From Babylonia areolata (taxonomy: Eukaryota; Mollusca; Gastropoda; Neogastropoda; Buccinidae): a DNA stretch of 64,000 bases. Below, piece by piece: positions 26,001 through 63,666 of the stretch. The stretch is taken from positions 16,985,247 to 17,049,246 of the forward strand of contig NC_134883.1 of assembly GCF_041734735.1 (NCBI RefSeq), written 5' to 3'. Every line of letters begins with the position of its first letter. The stretch's first letter is position 1. The notes below the pieces were generated by a model. The model ran no database searches. It was not told the DNA's origin and saw only the letters and a program-made list of their open reading frames with translations. Position numbers and translations under genes: made by a program.

Positions 26001-29000
26001 CTCTACACAATGGTGTAAATACCTCATCCATTATCTTCATAATGGTGTAAATACCTCATCCATTCTCTACACAATGTTGTAAATACCTCATCCAAATGTT
26101 GTAAATACCTCATCCATTCTATGACCTTACGCAGCATTGTGTAGTGCATGCAATGACATATATAATGTAGTATTGTGTAGTGTAGACCCTGTTTCTGGGC
26201 AGGGACTGGATGAAAAAAAGCGCGCCAGTGCTTATCTATTATCCTCGATAATAAAGAATTTGTCTTGTCTTGTCTTGTCTTCATAATGATCATGCACACT
26301 GCTATGCCTGTGCAACCTCCACCAATGCTCACCTCCATCTGGTGGTCAAACCAGTGTGTACCACCAACACAACTGGTGGTCAAACCAGTGTGTACCACCA
26401 ACACAAGTGGAGTGATGGCATAGAGGTAACCCTGGGGAGAGCAGCCTGAATTTCACACAGAGAAATCTGTTGTGATAAAAAGAAATACAAATATAAATTA
26501 AAAAAATTCTGGAGGTCAAAGCAGTGTGTACCACCAACACATCTGGAGGTCAAGGCAGTGTGTACCACCAACACATCTGGAGGTCAAGGCAGTGTGTACC
26601 ACCAACACATCTGGAGGTCCAGGCAGTGTGTACCACCAACACAAGTGGAGGTCAAAGCAGTGTGCACCACCAACACATCTGAAGGTCAAAGCAGTGTGCA
26701 CCGCCAACAAATCTGGAGGTCAAGGCAGTGTGTACCACCAACACATCTGGAGATCAAAGCAGTGTGTACCACCAACACATCTGGAGGTCAAACCATGTGT
26801 ACCACCAACACATCTGGAGGTCAAAGCAGTGTGCACCGCCAACACATCTGGAGGTCAAGCCAGTGTGTATTACCAATACAAGTGGAGGTCAAAGCAGTGT
26901 GTACCACCAACACATCTGGAGGTCAAACCATGTGCACCACCAACACATCTGGAGGTCAAAGCAGTGTGTACCACCAACACATCTGGAGGTCAAAGCAGTG
27001 TGCACCACTGACACATCTGGAGGCCAAAGCAGTGTGTACCACCAACACATCTGGAGGTCAAAGCAGTGTGCACCACTGACACATCTGGAGGTCAAAGCAG
27101 TGTGTACCACCAACACATCTGGAGGTCAAACCATGTGTACCACCAACAAATCTGGAGGTCAAGGCAGTGTGTACCACCAACACATCTGGAGGTCAAGGCA
27201 GTGTGCACCACCAACACATCTGGAGGTCAAAGCAGTGTGCACCACCAACACATCTGAAGGCCAAGGCAGTGTGTACCACTAACACATCTTTTCATATGGT
27301 GTTTGTTGTTAGTGTTTTGCTTCTTTTTTTTTGCTTTTTTTTGTGCTTCCTCCCATGTTCTTCTTTCTCCTTTCAACAACCCTTTGACATAATGTTCCTT
27401 CCGTTTACACCAAATTAAAAATTTAGACAAAAGTGAAAAAGGGAGAAAAAAAAAGTTTCTTAAAACATTTTTTCTTCAATACTCTTTTGAATCAAAATAT
27501 GTTTTGATTTTTTCATTGAATACAGATCTACAATTCAAGAAGGGGGGAGGGGGAGAGAAAAAAAATGCATACAAATGTAGTTTCTGAAAAGGGGGGAAAA
27601 AAGGAGAAAAAAAGTGTGTACTACAAACACATCAGGTCAAACCAGTGTGTACCGCCAACACATCAGGTCAAGCCAGTGTGTACCACCAACACATCAGGTC
27701 AAACCAGTGTGTACAAACAACGCTCACCTCCATCTGGAGGTCAAACCAGTGTGTACCACCAACACATCAGGTCAAACCAGTGTGTACCACCAACACATCA
27801 GGTCAAACCAGTGTGTACCACCAACACATCAGGTCAAACCAGTGTGTACCACCAACACATCAGGTCAAACCAGTGTGTACCAACAACGCTCACCTCCATC
27901 TGGAGGTCAAAGCAGTGTGTACCACCAACACATCAGGTCAAACCAGTGTGTACCACCAACACATCAGGTCAAACCAGCGTGTACCACCAACACATCAGGT
28001 CAAACCAGCGTGTACCACCAACACAGCAGGTCAAACCAGTGTGTACCACCAACACATCAGGTCAAACCAGTGTGTACCACCAACACATCAGGTCAAACCA
28101 GTGTGTACCACCAACACATCAGGTCAAACCAGTGTGTACCAATAACGCTCACCTCCATCTGGAGGTCAAACCAGTGTGTACCACCAACACATCAAGTCAA
28201 ACCAGTGTGTACCACCAACACATACCAGTGTGTACCACCAACACATCAGGTCAAACCAGTGTGTACCACCAACACATCAGGTCAAACCAGTGTGTACCAA
28301 CAATGCTCACCTCCATCTGGAGGTCAAACCATTCAGTGTGCACTGCCCCCTGCCGGAAGACCAAGGCAGGAATGTCGATGATGACCTCCCCCAGGAAGTC
28401 GTCGTGCTCCGCCACGTCGTAATCCCACACCTGTGCCACCAGTCGCATCTCCTTCAGCTCACTCTCGCTGGCACGGAACGCAAAGATTTCATTGAACACC
28501 GGGTCTCTGGTCTCCACCACAATCTGGGTGGTTTTGGCCCCATGCTTGTGGGAGTCTGGGTACATTTGTACCTGTCACACACAACACACTACCCGTTACA
28601 ATCTCGATGGTTTGGCCCCATGCCTGTGGGAGTCTGGATACAACTGTACCTGTCACACACAACACTACCTGTTGTTGTTTCACATGTCTCGATCAGTCTG
28701 AGATTGAGAACACCCACACCTGTCATATAAAGAAAAGGACACCGTTTCAGTTTCAAGGAGGCATCTAAGCATATGAACTGATCAGTGCAACACAACTGCT
28801 GAAAAAAGAAAGAAAGAAAAATGAGAACAATTCACATTCTTGTGGTCCATATGTCTGAGTCTGGAAATATCTACACCCATCATAAACAACTCTGTGTGGG
28901 TGTGTGCACGCGCGCATGTGTGTGTGTCTGTGTGTGTGAATGTATGTGTGTATGTGTATGTGTGTGTGAATCAAACTTTACCATGGATATTAATACACAC

Positions 29001-30298
29001 ATATGTACATGCATGCACAGTCACAAGGACAATCAAAACAGGTGTATTAAAAAGACTCACTTTGTTCACACACATCAACTGAAAGAAAGACATGTTTGTT
29101 TACAGCAATTGAATACCAACTTTGACGTAGGGATCTGATGCTCTTGTCCGCACATCCCTGGAGGAAAGGTTGCGACACTGAATGACCTTGATAAGAAGCA
29201 GCTGTCGCTTGGTGTCGTACTTGAGGGACAGCTGCAGCTGTCCAAAGCTGTCTCCCGGTTCACGCACCACAGCTGGGTCCAGCGTCTTGAACAGACCCTT
29301 CAGCACTCGCACGTTCATCTGCACCACAAGCATCAGGTATCCCATTTGTGAATTAGCCCAGCATGTAGGACTGGAAGCCCTGTAAAATTTGGTGGTGGTG
29401 GGGAAGTGGGGGTGTAGGAGTGGGTGGGTGTTACAGCTGTCTAGAAGCTGAGCCTGTGTTGTTTGTTTGGTTGTAACTGTGTATCCATTTGACTTGCCAT
29501 TCCCTAACACGTGTGTATCATGTCAAAAGTGCATTCTATATAATACTCTGTGGCCTGTGAGGTACAGGGTTGGTTTTTGTTTTTTGTTTTTTTGTTTTTT
29601 TAAATCTGCAGATCATCCTCTCTGTTCTGCCCCTGTCTAAATGGTCTGTGTTTGTCTGAAGGCGTATACTGTATGGCCTATATTGTCTTAATTACAGCAC
29701 TCAATATACTACAATAGACAGCAGGTACCTTTTCTCTGTATCCTATATTCACTCTTGCATTGTACAGCTTACAATTGTATTTTTATGAGTAACACGCTGA
29801 CATAGTTTTGCAGAATAGTTTGGTTTTACTGACATAGTTTTGCAGAATAGTTTGGTTTTATTTGAAAACTGTTAAAATGGAACAAAAGTAATACTTACAA
29901 TACATGCCAGTGATATAAACCAGTCCACTGACAAAAAGAAAATGCAAGAGTTTATGTTAAGAAACACAGAAGTCCTGAGTGAATCAAGACAAACTGATGA
30001 GAGTGTACTATAACAATTTATGTGAAGAAACACAGAACTGTGTAAAGTTCTCCTTGATGCATCCCTAAACAGTGTGATCAGTGACAGTGAAAATATCCAA
30101 TGTGTGCTAGTAATTCAGTGAATATACCTTGTCCTGCTCATGCTGATCCCAGTCGATACCCTTCTGACGCAGAAGAACATGCTGGGACTTGGCTTTGACG
30201 TCCAGAATGTGAGTGATGTCTTGGATTTTTGTGTCATTCTGTGGCAGATGCTGCTCCTCGGGGGGTGGCTGCTGGTGATTGGATTGTCCACCTCCCAT
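20080..30298 (-). CDS. Tandem C2-domain protein (synaptotagmin-like), N-myristoylation motif, 8 coding exons
   Basis: Exons, 5' to 3' on the minus strand: 30298-30128, 29318-29121, 28571-28311, 25431-25258, 24479-24403, 22391-22259, about 21124-21002 and 20181-20080 (stop). They total 1239 nt, 412 aa, with consistent phases. An in-frame TAA lies three codons before the ATG, supporting the start. The N-terminus MGGGQS fits MGxxxS myristoylation. C2A (about residues 80-205) has SDPYVKV and loop 3 WDYDVAEHDD, which keeps the calcium-binding acidic positions. C2B (about 215-330) has HPFIKV where DPYVKV is expected and lacks loop-3 acids, so it is probably calcium-independent. A basic Cys-containing tail ends SVPVY. 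No transmembrane segment is visible, so a lipid anchor is inferred. The exon 2 donor is GTTGGT, which is weak. The exon 7 start is ambiguous (21124 or 21109). I do not recognise a precise ortholog. Confidence 0.85.
20430..20808 (+). mobile_element. tRNA-derived SINE, type 1 tail, near full length
   Basis: The head has a B-box-like GGATTTGAATCCC. The conserved centre is GTCATTCGGATGAGATGATA; the tail includes GCCTGACTAGCACATTG and ends GAAACCGAAACTGAAG. It lies in the last intron of the C2 gene. Confidence 0.85.
20812..20978. repeat. GTGATGGTGTGT tandem repeat
   Basis: Short GTGTGATGGTGTGTNTGTAT units follow the SINE and run to just after the exon 7 donor. Confidence 0.85.
21097..21318 (-). 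repeat. Duplicated acceptor junction of C2-gene exon 7 (2 extra copies)
   Basis: The first bases of exon 7 plus its acceptor (plus-strand TGCTGGAACTGTTTCTTCAG then CCTCTGGTCACTGTTCCTCT) recur at 21177-21213 and, more diverged, at 21279-21316, separated by CAT repeats. About 25-30 nt of exon is included. Confidence 0.85.
21320..22246. repeat. (CA)n and (CAT)n low-complexity block
   Basis: Interleaved CACACA, CATCAT and short hybrids fill the intron between exons 6 and 7 of the C2 gene. Apparent His/Thr open frames are artefacts. Confidence 0.95.
22392..23765 (-). repeat. Acceptor-junction array of C2-gene exon 6 (about 45 copies)
   Basis: Exon 6 begins, on the minus strand, TGTGACAG|GTATGTGGTG. 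The unit read on that strand (TGTGGCAGGTATGTGGTGTG) is the same acceptor plus 10-12 nt of exon, with 20-35 bp spacing; ATG- and CTCTCCC-bearing variants dominate 23340-23600. Confidence 0.9.
23766..24364. repeat. 22-bp minisatellite CACATGATGTCACACACCAC
   Basis: About 27 units upstream of the exon 5 donor; no exon sequence in the unit. A CAT-rich block follows exon 5 at 24483-24640. Confidence 0.95.
24945..25175. repeat. About 37-bp repeat, 5-6 units
   Basis: TTCATGGTAAAGAAGGAATA plus TACTTGAAAGACAT units near the exon 4 donor; no exon sequence. Confidence 0.9.
25445..26115. repeat. GGTGTAAATACCTCATCCAT minisatellite split by a SINE
   Basis: Units occur at 25450-25575 and resume at 25978-26112, on either side of the SINE at 25575-25977. 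Confidence 0.85.
25575..25977 (-). mobile_element. tRNA-derived SINE, type 2 tail
   Basis: Reverse-oriented: the tail TTTTTATCACAACAGAATTC and GGGCTGCTCTCCCCAGGGAG come first, then the centre (CAGTTTATCATCTCATCTGA) and the tRNA-like head. It is inserted in a minisatellite. Confidence 0.85.
26150..26282 (+). mobile_element. Retroposon 3' end with TGTCT tail
   Basis: TTTCTGGGCAGGGACTGGAT ... GATAATAAAGAATT then (TGTCT)n is typical of a non-LTR element 3' end. Confidence 0.55.
26327..28340 (-). repeat. Donor-junction array of C2-gene exon 3 (interrupted)
   Basis: The end of exon 3 with its donor (plus-strand GCTCACCTCCATCTGGAGGT, real copy 28302-28325) recurs at about 26327, 27721, 27887 and 28145. 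Shortened units that keep part of the exon end but lose the donor (ATCTGGAGGTCAAAGCAGTG, ACATCAGGTCAAACCAGTGT) make up about 45 further copies. A unique AT-rich segment (27290-27610) and a SINE fragment (26405-26515) break the array. Confidence 0.9.
26405..26515 (+). mobile_element. SINE fragment, type 2, internally deleted
   Basis: Head-like GTGGAGTGATGGCATAGAGG is joined directly to the tail CTGGGGAGAGCAGCCTGAAT ... GTGATAAAAAGAAATACAAA. It is nested in the exon 3 donor array. Confidence 0.75.
28572..28665 (-). repeat. Duplicated acceptor and start of C2-gene exon 3 (one extra copy)
   Basis: Plus-strand 28606-28660 repeats GTTTTGGCCCCATGCTTGTG, GGAGTCTGG and the acceptor TGTACCTGTCACAC, i.e. 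about 45 nt of exon (V Q L Y P D S H) plus intron. The copy soon reaches a stop, so it is not an alternative exon of full length. Confidence 0.9.
28885..28965. repeat. GT-rich microsatellite
   Basis: Imperfect GTGTGTGT with TATG and CGCG interruptions, intron 2 of the C2 gene. 29320-30120 is intron 1 with nothing recognised beyond a TTTTTG run near 29570 and a short duplication at 29786/29816. Confidence 0.8.
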
Positions 30299-30939
30299 CT
30301 CTTCTTACACCTCTTCCTCTGTCTTCCCAACTCACCGGGACTCCTGCAGCTGCAACAGACTGACAGGATAAAACTTGTTCTTGAAATGTTGAACGTAATG
30401 CTTCTCCATATGTAACACTCCTCTACCGACTTTACGGTCTGTTGACAATCAATCCATAAACTAACTTGACACACATTGCAATTATAAGAATTATTAGAAT
30501 AATTCTCAACAGCTTATCCCTTTCCAGTACGAACTAAAATGACTATCAGTGAGTAGTGAGTTGGAGAGTTTCAGAATTTGTAGGTTGTATTTTTGATTGT
30601 GTACTATTTATAACTGTGTATTATGACTTGTGTGTTTGTGTGTGCTTGTGTGTGTGTGTGTGTGTTTGGATGTATGTGTGGGGTGAGGAGGCAAATGATT
30701 TAATAATGTTTTTGTATCTTGTGTTCATTGTTTTCCTTTTTGATATTATGTGTGTGTTTTTTCTTTTTATCTATTTGTAAATGCATAGGGGTTTTGTTTT
30801 TTTTCAAGATTAGATGTAAATGCTCATAATAATAATAATAACAAAAATGATAATAATTAAATGAACACATTCAAAAGTGTACAGTCAATTTTAACAGACA
30901 GCTCATCTATTTTCCAGATAATATCACACCTAAAAAAAA

Positions 30940-31660
30940 AACATGACACAGACTACTGAGAAATGCTGTACTGAGAAAGACCTAGGAATAATGTTTGACA
31001 ATAAACTGTCCTTTGATACACATATAGATAATATCATAAATAAAGCCAATCAAGTGACTGGTGTAATTAAGAGAACTTTCAATTACCCAGATAAAGATGT
31101 ATTTCTCAAACTATATAAAGCATTAGTTAGATCATATGTAGAATATGGTAATATTGTGTGGCACCCACCTTAAGAGACAATCTATAGCAATAGAAAGAGT
31201 CAAAGAAGGGCAACTAAATTATCAAAAGAATGCCAGAATATGAGTTATCAACAAAGACTTATATACTTAAATCTACACTCACTAAATGGTAGAACATTAA
31301 CAGGAGATTTGATTGAAACTTTTACGATATTAAATAATATAAATGATGTAAATATAAGACATATCTTTAGAATGTCGAATTATGATAGTACAAGAAACTT
31401 AGTAAAGAAAATTTGTTTAGAACACTGCAACACCAAGAAAATATCCACTGGCTAACCAAATTGCACAAATATGGAATGCACTACCTACCGAAGTTAAACT
31501 TGCACAAAATACTAACAATATCAAAAATTTCGACACCCATACCATCTTTAAAAAGAAAGATTTTTTGATTATGATGAATGAAAACAAAGTACTGCAGAAG
31601 TGTACTTGCATATCCCACCCAACAACAAGAAACAAAAGAAGAAAATAAATAAATAAAATA
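30940..31660 (+). mobile_element. LINE 3' fragment (CR1-like reverse transcriptase C-terminus)
   Basis: Translation: EKDLGIMFDNKLSFDTHIDN, then NQVTGVIKRTF, YKALVRSYVEYGNIVWHP, and in another frame GDLIETFTILNNINDV. This is the standard thumb and C-terminal region of CR1-group LINEs. It is 5' truncated with at least two frame changes, and ends in AAATAAATAAAATAAAA-type sequence. Confidence 0.85.
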
Positions 31661-31859
31661 AAAGGAAAGAAGTGAAGATGAAAATTTGAGGGGACATAAA
31701 GAAAAGGCCGAGAGGTCAAGGCAGATGACCTGCCAGTCCATATACTACCAGTAAAACTACTGCTTATTTTTGTTTGTTTTTTTGTTTGTTTGATGCCCGT
31801 TTTCGTTTTTAACCCGAGGATTTCTTGGTTTTTGTGTCTTCTACTTTTTTTGGTTTAGG

Positions 31860-32920
31860 TTATCTGAAATTTGTGGTGAAGACATAGTTTTTTAGGATTT
31901 TATCGAGCTGATTTTTATAGGCATTTAATGAATTTGCATTGACCACTTCCTTGGGGAGATTATTCCATAAGTTAACAGTTCTGTTACTCGAGAGTTAGGT
32001 CGAGATTTCGTTAGCTTATAGTCATGCCCTCTTGTGATCATGCCAGAGGTATCATTTTGGGCAGTATTTGTGTTAGTATTGGAACAAGCGAATAAAGTGG
32101 AAGTGATGCTTGGGTCATAGATTTCATGCTGGATTTTGAACACCTCAATCATGTCTCCCCTTACTCTTCGATACTCTAGACTTGGTAGTTTTAAACATCT
32201 GAGACGGTCCTCATACTCCAAATTTCCCATACCAATAATTCTTTTGGAAAAGCGTCTCTGGACACCTTCTAACAGATCACTGTGTTTTCTTAAATATGGA
32301 CACCATGTAGCATTGGCATACTCCAAAACAGTATGTATTAGCAACTTAAATAAGGGCACCATATTTTCTTTATTTTTGTATGTAATTGCCCTCATTAAGA
32401 GACCCGAAATCCTTTTAGCTTTTTTTTTTTTACAGTTTCATTTATATGTTGTTCGAAACTCAGTTCGGGATCAACTATGACACCCAGGTCCTTTTCTCCA
32501 TCTGTGGTTTGAAGTACACTGACATTTGGTCCATCCTTCATAAGATAGTCGTGTTTAGGATTCTTCTTCCCCAAGTGAAGAACTGTACACTTTTCACTAT
32601 TAAATTTTACAAGCCAATCCTCTGTCCACTGAACAAGTTCATGTACACTGTCCTGTGGTTTGACACAGTCTTCATCAGTCTTTATGGCGGAATATGCTTT
32701 GGTATCGTCAGCGAATATTTTCATATTGCAATTTATACCGTTCGGCATGTCATTTATATAGTAAACAAATAAGGCTGGTCCCTGGACACTACCTTGTGGA
32801 ACTCCACTTGTTACCTTAATTTTGTCTGAGCAATTTCCATTAATAGATACATATTGTGTTCGGTCAGCCAGGAAGTTTTCTATCCATTTCAGTAGGTTCT
32901 CTTCAACACCTTAGCCCTCT
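31860..32920 (-). mobile_element. LINE fragment, opposite strand, same broad clade
   Basis: Minus-strand translation: GNCSDKIKVTSGVPQGSVQG-like, then FADDTKAYSAIKTDEDC (the Y/FADD catalytic box), EKDLGVIVDPELSFEQHINE, LEYANATWCPYLRKHSDLLE and RVRGDMIEVFKIQHEI. It has one frame break near 32395, is 5' truncated, and lies tail to tail with the LINE fragment at 30940-31660. Confidence 0.9.
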
Positions 32921-32980
32921 AGCTTTTTAACCAATTGCAGCAGGTTCCCTTTAACACCTTACCCCTCTAGCTTTTTAACG
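32893..32980. repeat. Two direct copies of a ~45-bp sequence
   Basis: AACACCTTAGCCCTCTAGCT at 32908 and AACACCTTACCCCTCTAGCT at 32957, both followed by TTTTTAAC, at the broken 5' edge of the LINE. Confidence 0.85.
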
Positions 32981-33348
32981 AGTTTGCCTTCGAGCAAAGA
33001 GAAAAAGAAACGACAGTCAGGCGTTTGTTGTGACCCTAAACTAGCAGATCGAAATAAACAGCATTAATATGTCACTGCAAATGTACTAACTTTCTTAGTC
33101 GATGGCCTGTTTCGTGAATAAGACTCGTCTGAGAGAGTTCTATTCTTTCACCTACATCGCCATTTTTATTTACATTGGTGACAGTCGGAAAATGTCATGT
33201 GAAAATTTCGAAACCATTAAATAAACATGTTTTTGTAAAAAAATCAAAGGAAAGAATCTATTGTTAATTTGCACACAACTCTAGAATAAATACATATCAG
33301 AAATAAAGTATATGGGAAAATACATTTTCAACGTATGTACGAGATGTC

Positions 33349-33457
33349 CCACGTGATCAATTTTACAGCAGACGCGACGTGGAGAACGAATGGTTTCGCC
33401 TTGGTGACTACGTCGGCACCACAATTTTCGTAGAGTGCCTGCCACCAAACAGTGAAA
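33349..33457 (+). promoter_or_regulatory. SEC61A upstream region with E-box and UPRE-like site
   Basis: CACGTG at 33350-33355 and CGACGTGG at 33375-33382, which differs by one base from the unfolded-protein-response element TGACGTGG, 75 bp before the start codon. SEC61A is a known UPR target in animals; use of this site is inferred, and it may fall in the 5' UTR. Confidence 0.35.
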
Positions 33458-52992
<19,535 letters not shown>

Positions 52993-53274
52993 CTGCCTTC
53001 TCCACCACCCTCATCACTCCCCTATTTGGGGCTGGCACCTCCATCATGTGTACCCCTCTCACCCCCAAACCAGTGGTTAGTCAGCCACCCTTAATCCTTG
53101 TGATGGTGTGTCTGTCACAGAGCTGAACAGTGTGACGTCAGTTCACTGTGTCTGTGCCTGTTGCCCGGCTGTTTTGCCTGTCTGGCTATGAGACTGGTCA
53201 GCAGCATTGTGTGACCATGGGATTGCACTGTGTGGTGTCTGATTTCTGCATGTCGACATCACCACCTTCCTGCC

Positions 53275-53755
53275 AGTCTCAGTGTCTGACCCAGATTGTG
53301 ATGATACCTGCCAAAGTGTCTGTACCAGGTGGTGACACCTGTTGGTGTGTCTGACCCAGATTGTGATGACACCTGTCGGTGTGTGTCTCACCCAGATGGT
53401 GACGATACCTGTCAATGTGTCTACAAGGTGGCGACACCTGTTGGGGTGTTTGACCAAGACGGCGGTGTTACCTGTTTGTGCGTCTGACCCAGGTGTGAAT
53501 TGGTGTGTGTACCAAGTGATGATGACACCTGTTGGTGTGTCTGACCCAGGTGGTGATGACACCCAGGAGTGCATGCTAATAGCTGGAGGAAAATGGCAGG
53601 GTGTGTTAACAGGTGGGGTGGGGAAAATGGCAGTTTTCAGGTGGGGGAAAATGGCAGTGTGTGTATTTACAGGTGGGGTGGGGGGGAAAAGGCAGTTTGT
53701 GTGTTTACAGGTGGGGTGGAGGAAAATAGCAGTTTGTATCCAGGTAGGGTTGGGG
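53275..53755. repeat. Minisatellites in the SEC61A 3' UTR/flank
   Basis: GTGTCTGACCCAGATGGTGA plus TGACACCTGTTG units (53275-53565), then GTGGGGTGGGGGAAAATGGC units (53600-53755). Confidence 0.9.
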
Positions 53756-54343
53756 TGGGGGTGGAGAACAAGGCAGCATGTTACCAGATGGAGGTGTGTG
53801 TGTGACATCACATGGTGAGAGAGGGAATGGAGGAATCAGGTCACCACTGCTCATGGACCAGAGTTCAGTGGCACTGAAGGGGGACAACTGCTGGGCGTTT
53901 GACAAGTTGTGGCAGTGACGTCCCCTACCTGTCTGGCCCATATCTGTGTGTGTGTACGCGGGTCTGAGAGAAAGGTTGGTAATGGTCGCATCATAGTGGT
54001 GGTGGTATTTTGCTGTGGAAGTGGAGAGACAGAGTAAGGGTGGATGGAATGAGGACAGAGGTGAGGGAGTGTGGTACATTGACATCAGCTGTGTGAACAC
54101 CAGTACTGTCAGTGCAGAGTGATACTGACAGCAAAGGAAGGTCACTGACACCTGTGAACACAAGAACTGTGTGAATGCAGTTGACAGCAAAGTGAGGTCA
54201 CCTGTGTGAACACTTATGTGGAGTGATTTGCAAAGGAGAGTCACTGACACCTGTGCTGAAGTGTGTTTGTGAGAGAGAAAGTGCAGGTCTAGATTTTTGT
54301 TTTACAATGTGTGTAAAAATGCGGAGTGTTAATCATTGTGGTG

Positions 54344-54349
54344 AATAAA
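54344..54349 (+). terminator. Candidate SEC61A polyadenylation signal AATAAA
   Basis: GTGAATAAATGCTGG, 1.35 kb after the SEC61A stop, followed by a TG/T-rich stretch. It is the first clear plus-strand AATAAA after the stop. Confidence 0.5.
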
Positions 54350-54599
54350 TGCTGGTGACTTGATACCTTGTTCTGACTCATCTCTCCATAGACTTATCTA
54401 TTGTAAACCTGATGACTTTTGATCCAACACTGGATCCAGACATTTCCATCATTAACCAGCAGTGTTGGACAGGTGCATCATTCACCCCTTCTATGTCCAG
54501 ATTGAGAAAGGTGCTCTTACAGTCAAGTGATTTTTTTTGGGTTGGGGGGGTGTCTATCTGTTGCACAACTTGCTCTTGGAGCCAGGTCAAGGGCGATAG

Positions 54600-54700
54600 A
54601 AGGGTTCTCCTCTCTTGTATTGTTTTTGTTACAAGATTTGTGCGCATTAAAAATTTCAGGCTCTTTGCCCCCAGGGAGAGTGCATTACCTCCCCCCCCCC
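54600..54700 (-). mobile_element. Possible SINE type 2 tail fragment
   Basis: AAATTTCAGGCTCTTTGCCC then CCAGGGAGAGTGCATTACCT is a diverged match to the tail of the SINE at 25575. A C run follows. 54700-55728 has no other recognised element. Confidence 0.4.
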
Positions 54701-55728
54701 CGCTCTCCACTACCCCCACACTCTGCTCTCCTATACAACCCCACTCTTCTATCCCATTCTCTCCCCACACTATGCTCTGTCCTCTTCCCCTTCTCCCTTC
54801 CTCTGACCTGACAAGCCCCTGTCCCTACCTACTTATTCTGGAGCTCTGGCCTTTCACCCTGCCACTTTCATATAAGTATCACACAGGGGTAAAACTGACT
54901 TGTTCCCACAGCATGACCTCCAGGCTACCTCTAGTGATGTGTTTGTATGGCACTGCGGCTGCCCAACAAATCATATATAGATAAAATACGAGGCAGCCAA
55001 TATAACAGTGCTCTGCTCAGCACTTCATTTTGACCTTTTTCTAAGCATTCAAGTCACACAGGATCAGCACAAAAATTCCATTTTGAAATTTCTTTGTAAT
55101 CTTTTCTAAAACATTCACAATTTCTTTTTTTTAAAAAGAAAACAATACAAATCTTACCACTTTCACAAGACAAGCCCTGACTACCCCCCAAAGAAGAGGC
55201 TGACATGAAAACACCCGACTAAGGCAGATGCCAAGAAGATGGGCATAGAATGGAACCAGAGGATGTTGATCAGTCCAAACTTCCTAAAACCAACTTAACT
55301 GGAAAATGCCATTTCACTTGGCATGTACAGACTATAGGAATACAATGACCCTAAAACTGTCAAACAGAACCACACATATATTCTTCAGTTTATCACACAA
55401 CAGGCTCAACCATTCAGACATGCACACACAGGCATCAGAAGTGAATGAGTTACAAGGTCCACTTGGAGAAGAAAAAGGAAAACGGGTATCCACCGTGTCC
55501 TGCCCTGGTCTCTTCCTTTCTCTTCTGTCCTGTTCCCTGGTCAGTACTTTGTTATACTCTGTGAACCAACCCCTCATCCAAATACACACACACTCGCACA
55601 CAGCAGTCATTACAAGTGATGCTCTGTGACCTCCCATACATGGGCACAGCAGCATCCCTGCCACACACACATCTGCCTGACACTGCAGCCAGTGTGATGA
55701 TAATGACGATAGAGACAGCAGGCAGTGT

Positions 55729-63666
<7,938 letters not shown>

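Noticed and set aside
27565-28422. Plus-strand 285-codon frame with repeated CTTNTSGQTSVYHQH
   Set aside because: It is the C2-gene exon 3 donor array read on the wrong strand.
28606-28660. A second, alternative copy of C2-gene exon 3
   Set aside because: Only about 45 nt of exon is present and the frame closes soon after; treated as a junction duplication.
54412-54984. Plus-strand frame of 190 codons after SEC61A
   Set aside because: No recognisable domain; pyrimidine-rich, includes a C run and a SINE-like piece.
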